Shown here piece after piece: positions 62,248 to 64,000 of a stretch of 64,000 nucleotides of DNA (positions are counted from its first letter, which is position 1; each line of letters begins with the position of its first letter). The notes beneath the pieces were generated by a model. That model searched no databases and was not told where the DNA came from. It worked only from the letters and a program-made list of their open reading frames with translations. A program made the translations under genes and the position numbers. Origin of the DNA: Micromonospora sp. WMMD961 (lineage in GTDB: Bacteria > Actinomycetota > Actinomycetes > Mycobacteriales > Micromonosporaceae); contig NZ_JARUBJ010000002.1 in NCBI RefSeq assembly GCF_029626145.1, forward strand, positions 2,949,501 to 3,013,500, in the 5' to 3' direction.

Positions 62248-64000
62248 TCACAGGATCGGCCCGAACTCGGTCGGGTCGCCCCACACCTGGCCGCCGGTGG
62301 AGGTGCCGGGGTATACCCAGACCTGTCCCGTCGCCGCGTCGCCCGCGACCAGGTCGTCGTAGCCGTCCTGATCGAAGCGGAGGGAAGCGAGCTCGTTTCG
62401 GCCGGCCCAGCCGCCGCCGAAGACCTCGACCCTGCCGGCGAAGGAGCCGCCTCCAGCGGTGCCGGGGTAGAGCCACACCTTCCCGGTGGCCTTCTCCACT
62501 GCCATCAGGTCGTCGTAGGCGTCCCGGTTGAACCGGCCACGCACCACCGCGCCGAGAGTGTTCCAGTCGCCGGAGTCGATGATGCTGCTCGCACCCCAAC
62601 TGCTGCCGGCGGCGGTGCCCGGGTAGAGGCGCAGCTTCCCGGTGGCCTTCTCCACGGCCACCACGTCGTCGTACGCGTCGCCGTCGAAGCGGCCCGCGGT
62701 CAGCCGCTCCAACCCCAGCCAGTTGACGCCGACCGGCTTGGTGCCACGACTGCCCCAGAAGGTGCCGGCCGCCGTGCCCGGGTAGAGCCACAGGCTGCCC
62801 GTGCTCACCTCCATGGCGAGCAGGTCGTCGTACTCGTCCCGGTTGAACCGGCCGACCGTGAGATCCCGGTAGCCGTTCCAGCCCGAGCCGACGGCGACTC
62901 GAGCGCCCCAGGTGCCTGCGGCGGTGCCCGGGTACAGCCAGAGCCGCCCGGTGCCCTTCTCGACACCGATCAGGTCGGCGTACCCGTCGCGGTTGAACTC
63001 GCCGGTCACCGACTCCAGCAGACCGTGCGGCTGCATGACGGGAACGCGGCCGACGGGTGGCACACGGGCGCCGAGAGTGCCGCCTGCGGCGGTGCCCGGG
63101 TACAGCCAGACCTGGTCACTCTCGACGGCGAGCAGGTCGTCGTAGCCGTCCGGGTTGAGCTTGCCGGCCACGAGCGCGGTCAGCCCCTTGCCTCCGGTCT
63201 GAATGGTGGCCAGCTGTCCCCAGGACGATCCACCGGTCGCGGTGCCCGGGTACATGTGGAGGTCGCCGCTGCTCTTGTCCAGTGCCACGAGGTCGTCGTA
63301 GTTGTCGCGGTTGAAACGGCCCGCGACCAGTTCGCGCTTCGTCGTCCACCCGCTGAAACCGATCTCCGTCAGGTCGCCCCAGAGGGTGCCTCCGGCTGAC
63401 GTGCCGGGGAACATGAGCAGCTTGCCGGTGGAGAGTTGGATGCCCGCCAGGTCCTCGTAGGCGTCCCTGTCGAACCGGCCGACGACCAGGTCGGTCAGGT
63501 CCTGCCAGTTGGTGCCGGCCACCAGGCGGTCACCGAAGTCGGTCCCGCCCGCGGTGCCCGGGAAGAGCCACAACGTGTTGGTGGAGACCTCGATGCCCAG
63601 CAGATCGTCGTATGCGTCCCCGTCGAACTGGCCGGCGACGAGGTCCCGGTACCCGGTCCAGTTGGTCTCCGGCTCGATCTGGACACGCTCGCCCCAGACC
63701 CGGTCCGTCGACGTCCCGGGATAGAGCCAGAGCTTGCCGGTGCCCGGCTCGGCGGCCACCAGGTCGTCGCGTCCGTCGCGGGTGAACTCTCCTGCGACGG
63801 TGTTGGACAGCGCGTAGGGCTGAAGACGCAGGGCCTGCCGGAACCACTCGCCCAGGTCGTCGAGCCGGGTCTGGGTGACGCCGGTGCGGGTCTCGGTCTC
63901 GCCGAGGCAACCGTGTTGCCAGCTCGAGTTGTTGATCGCCACCAGCTCGATGTCGGCGCCTGACTCACGGAAGGCCGGACCGCCCGCGTCGCCCTTACAG
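62248..64000 (-). CDS. trypsin-like (S1) protein with ten FG-GAP repeats, 5' end outside the window
   Basis: The visible part is 583 codons, open at the window edge. The first visible residues read CKGDAGGPAF, then ELVAINNSSWQHGC, the end of an S1 trypsin fold. The usual catalytic GDSGGP is GDAGGP, Ser to Ala (codon 63985-63987). Ten FG-GAP/VCBS-type repeats of about 50 residues follow, each with a RFNRDAYDDL...GKLWLYPGTAA core, forming a beta-propeller-like calcium-binding array. Probably secreted. With the alanine it is likely a pseudo-protease with binding function, if the reading is correct. The signal peptide and His/Asp of the triad lie beyond the window. Confidence 0.8.
   Translation of the reverse strand, partial: CKGDAGGPAFRESGADIELVAINNSSWQHGCLGETETRTGVTQTRLDDLGEWFRQALRLQPYALSNTVAGEFTRDGRDDLVAAEPGTGKLWLYPGTSTDRVWGERVQIEPETNWTGYRDLVAGQFDGDAYDDLLGIEVSTNTLWLFPGTAGGTDFGDRLVAGTNWQDLTDLVVGRFDRDAYEDLAGIQLSTGKLLMFPGTSAGGTLWGDLTEIGFSGWTTKRELVAGRFNRDNYDDLVALDKSSGDLHMYPGTATGGSSWGQLATIQTGGKGLTALVAGKLNPDGYDDLLAVESDQVWLYPGTAAGGTLGARVPPVGRVPVMQPHGLLESVTGEFNRDGYADLIGVEKGTGRLWLYPGTAAGTWGARVAVGSGWNGYRDLTVGRFNRDEYDDLLAMEVSTGSLWLYPGTAAGTFWGSRGTKPVGVNWLGLERLTAGRFDGDAYDDVVAVEKATGKLRLYPGTAAGSSWGASSIIDSGDWNTLGAVVRGRFNRDAYDDLMAVEKATGKVWLYPGTAGGGSFAGRVEVFGGGWAGRNELASLRFDQDGYDDLVAGDAATGQVWVYPGTSTGGQVWGDPTEFGPIL

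Noticed and set aside
1..64000. CRISPR arrays, tRNA or rRNA genes, phage integrase or insertion sequences
   Set aside because: No regularly spaced direct repeats, no cloverleaf-like or rRNA-like stretches and no intact transposase or integrase motif were found on reading.

Overview
The window is GC-rich with strong G/C preference at third codon positions. It carries typical actinobacterial gene types: a mycothiol-type DinB enzyme, a PucR regulator, LuxR regulators of the large ATP-binding class, many TetR repressors, and big secreted hydrolases with FG-GAP, discoidin or malectin modules. It reads as chromosomal accessory DNA of a filamentous actinomycete, Micromonospora-like by general character; this placement is inferred from gene content and not proved. 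I saw no rRNA, tRNA, CRISPR array, integrase or intact transposase.

Layout. 1-1.4 kb: a DUF4260 membrane protein and a YjdI/YjdJ-like iron-sulfur/acetyltransferase pair. 1.4-2.05 kb: a decayed ABC-ATPase fragment. 2.05-8.95 kb: small-molecule redox and hydrolase genes in two TetR-controlled blocks. The first is TetR divergent from an aldo/keto-reductase-like protein and an SDR. The second is SDR, HSL-type hydrolase, mycothiol-type enzyme and TetR. Each block has its own repeated palindromic boxes. 9.2-13.2 kb: a GH67-like membrane-anchored glycosidase and a VOC-helical fusion protein. 13.4-19.0 kb: a histidine kinase/response regulator/ABC exporter operon with a divergent small membrane protein. 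19.1-28.1 kb: zwf, a secreted heparinase-like lyase, a cupin, an M48 protease, an MpaB-like oxygenase and an AEC carrier.

28.5-43.1 kb: an unknown membrane protein, a 2062-residue secreted subtilase, a large LuxR regulator and a 1447-residue membrane NACHT protein with a C-terminal propeller. 43.2-45.6 kb: PucR divergent from a DapA-family lyase. 45.8-51 kb: a secreted M6-type metalloprotease, two lipoproteins (one a TlpA-like thioredoxin) and a secreted S15/CocE-type hydrolase. 51-55.8 kb: a secreted PQQ-type sugar dehydrogenase, an AhpD-like protein, a quinone-oxidoreductase-like enzyme, msrA and a TetR.

56.1-62.2 kb: the most unusual neighbourhood. A STAND (NB-ARC/TPR) NTPase, a zinc-dependent dehydrogenase and a SPASM radical SAM enzyme form a tight run, with a Nudix hydrolase upstream and a small P-loop ATPase divergent. 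The window ends inside a trypsin-like protein with ten FG-GAP repeats, in which the catalytic serine position reads alanine.

Themes: secretion of polysaccharide- and protein-degrading enzymes (GH67-like, heparinase-like, S8, M6, S15-type, S1-like), several redox enzymes under local TetR or PucR control, and three STAND-class signalling NTPases, two of them plausible immune or stress sensors. Most functions are assigned by reading motifs directly, without any database search.
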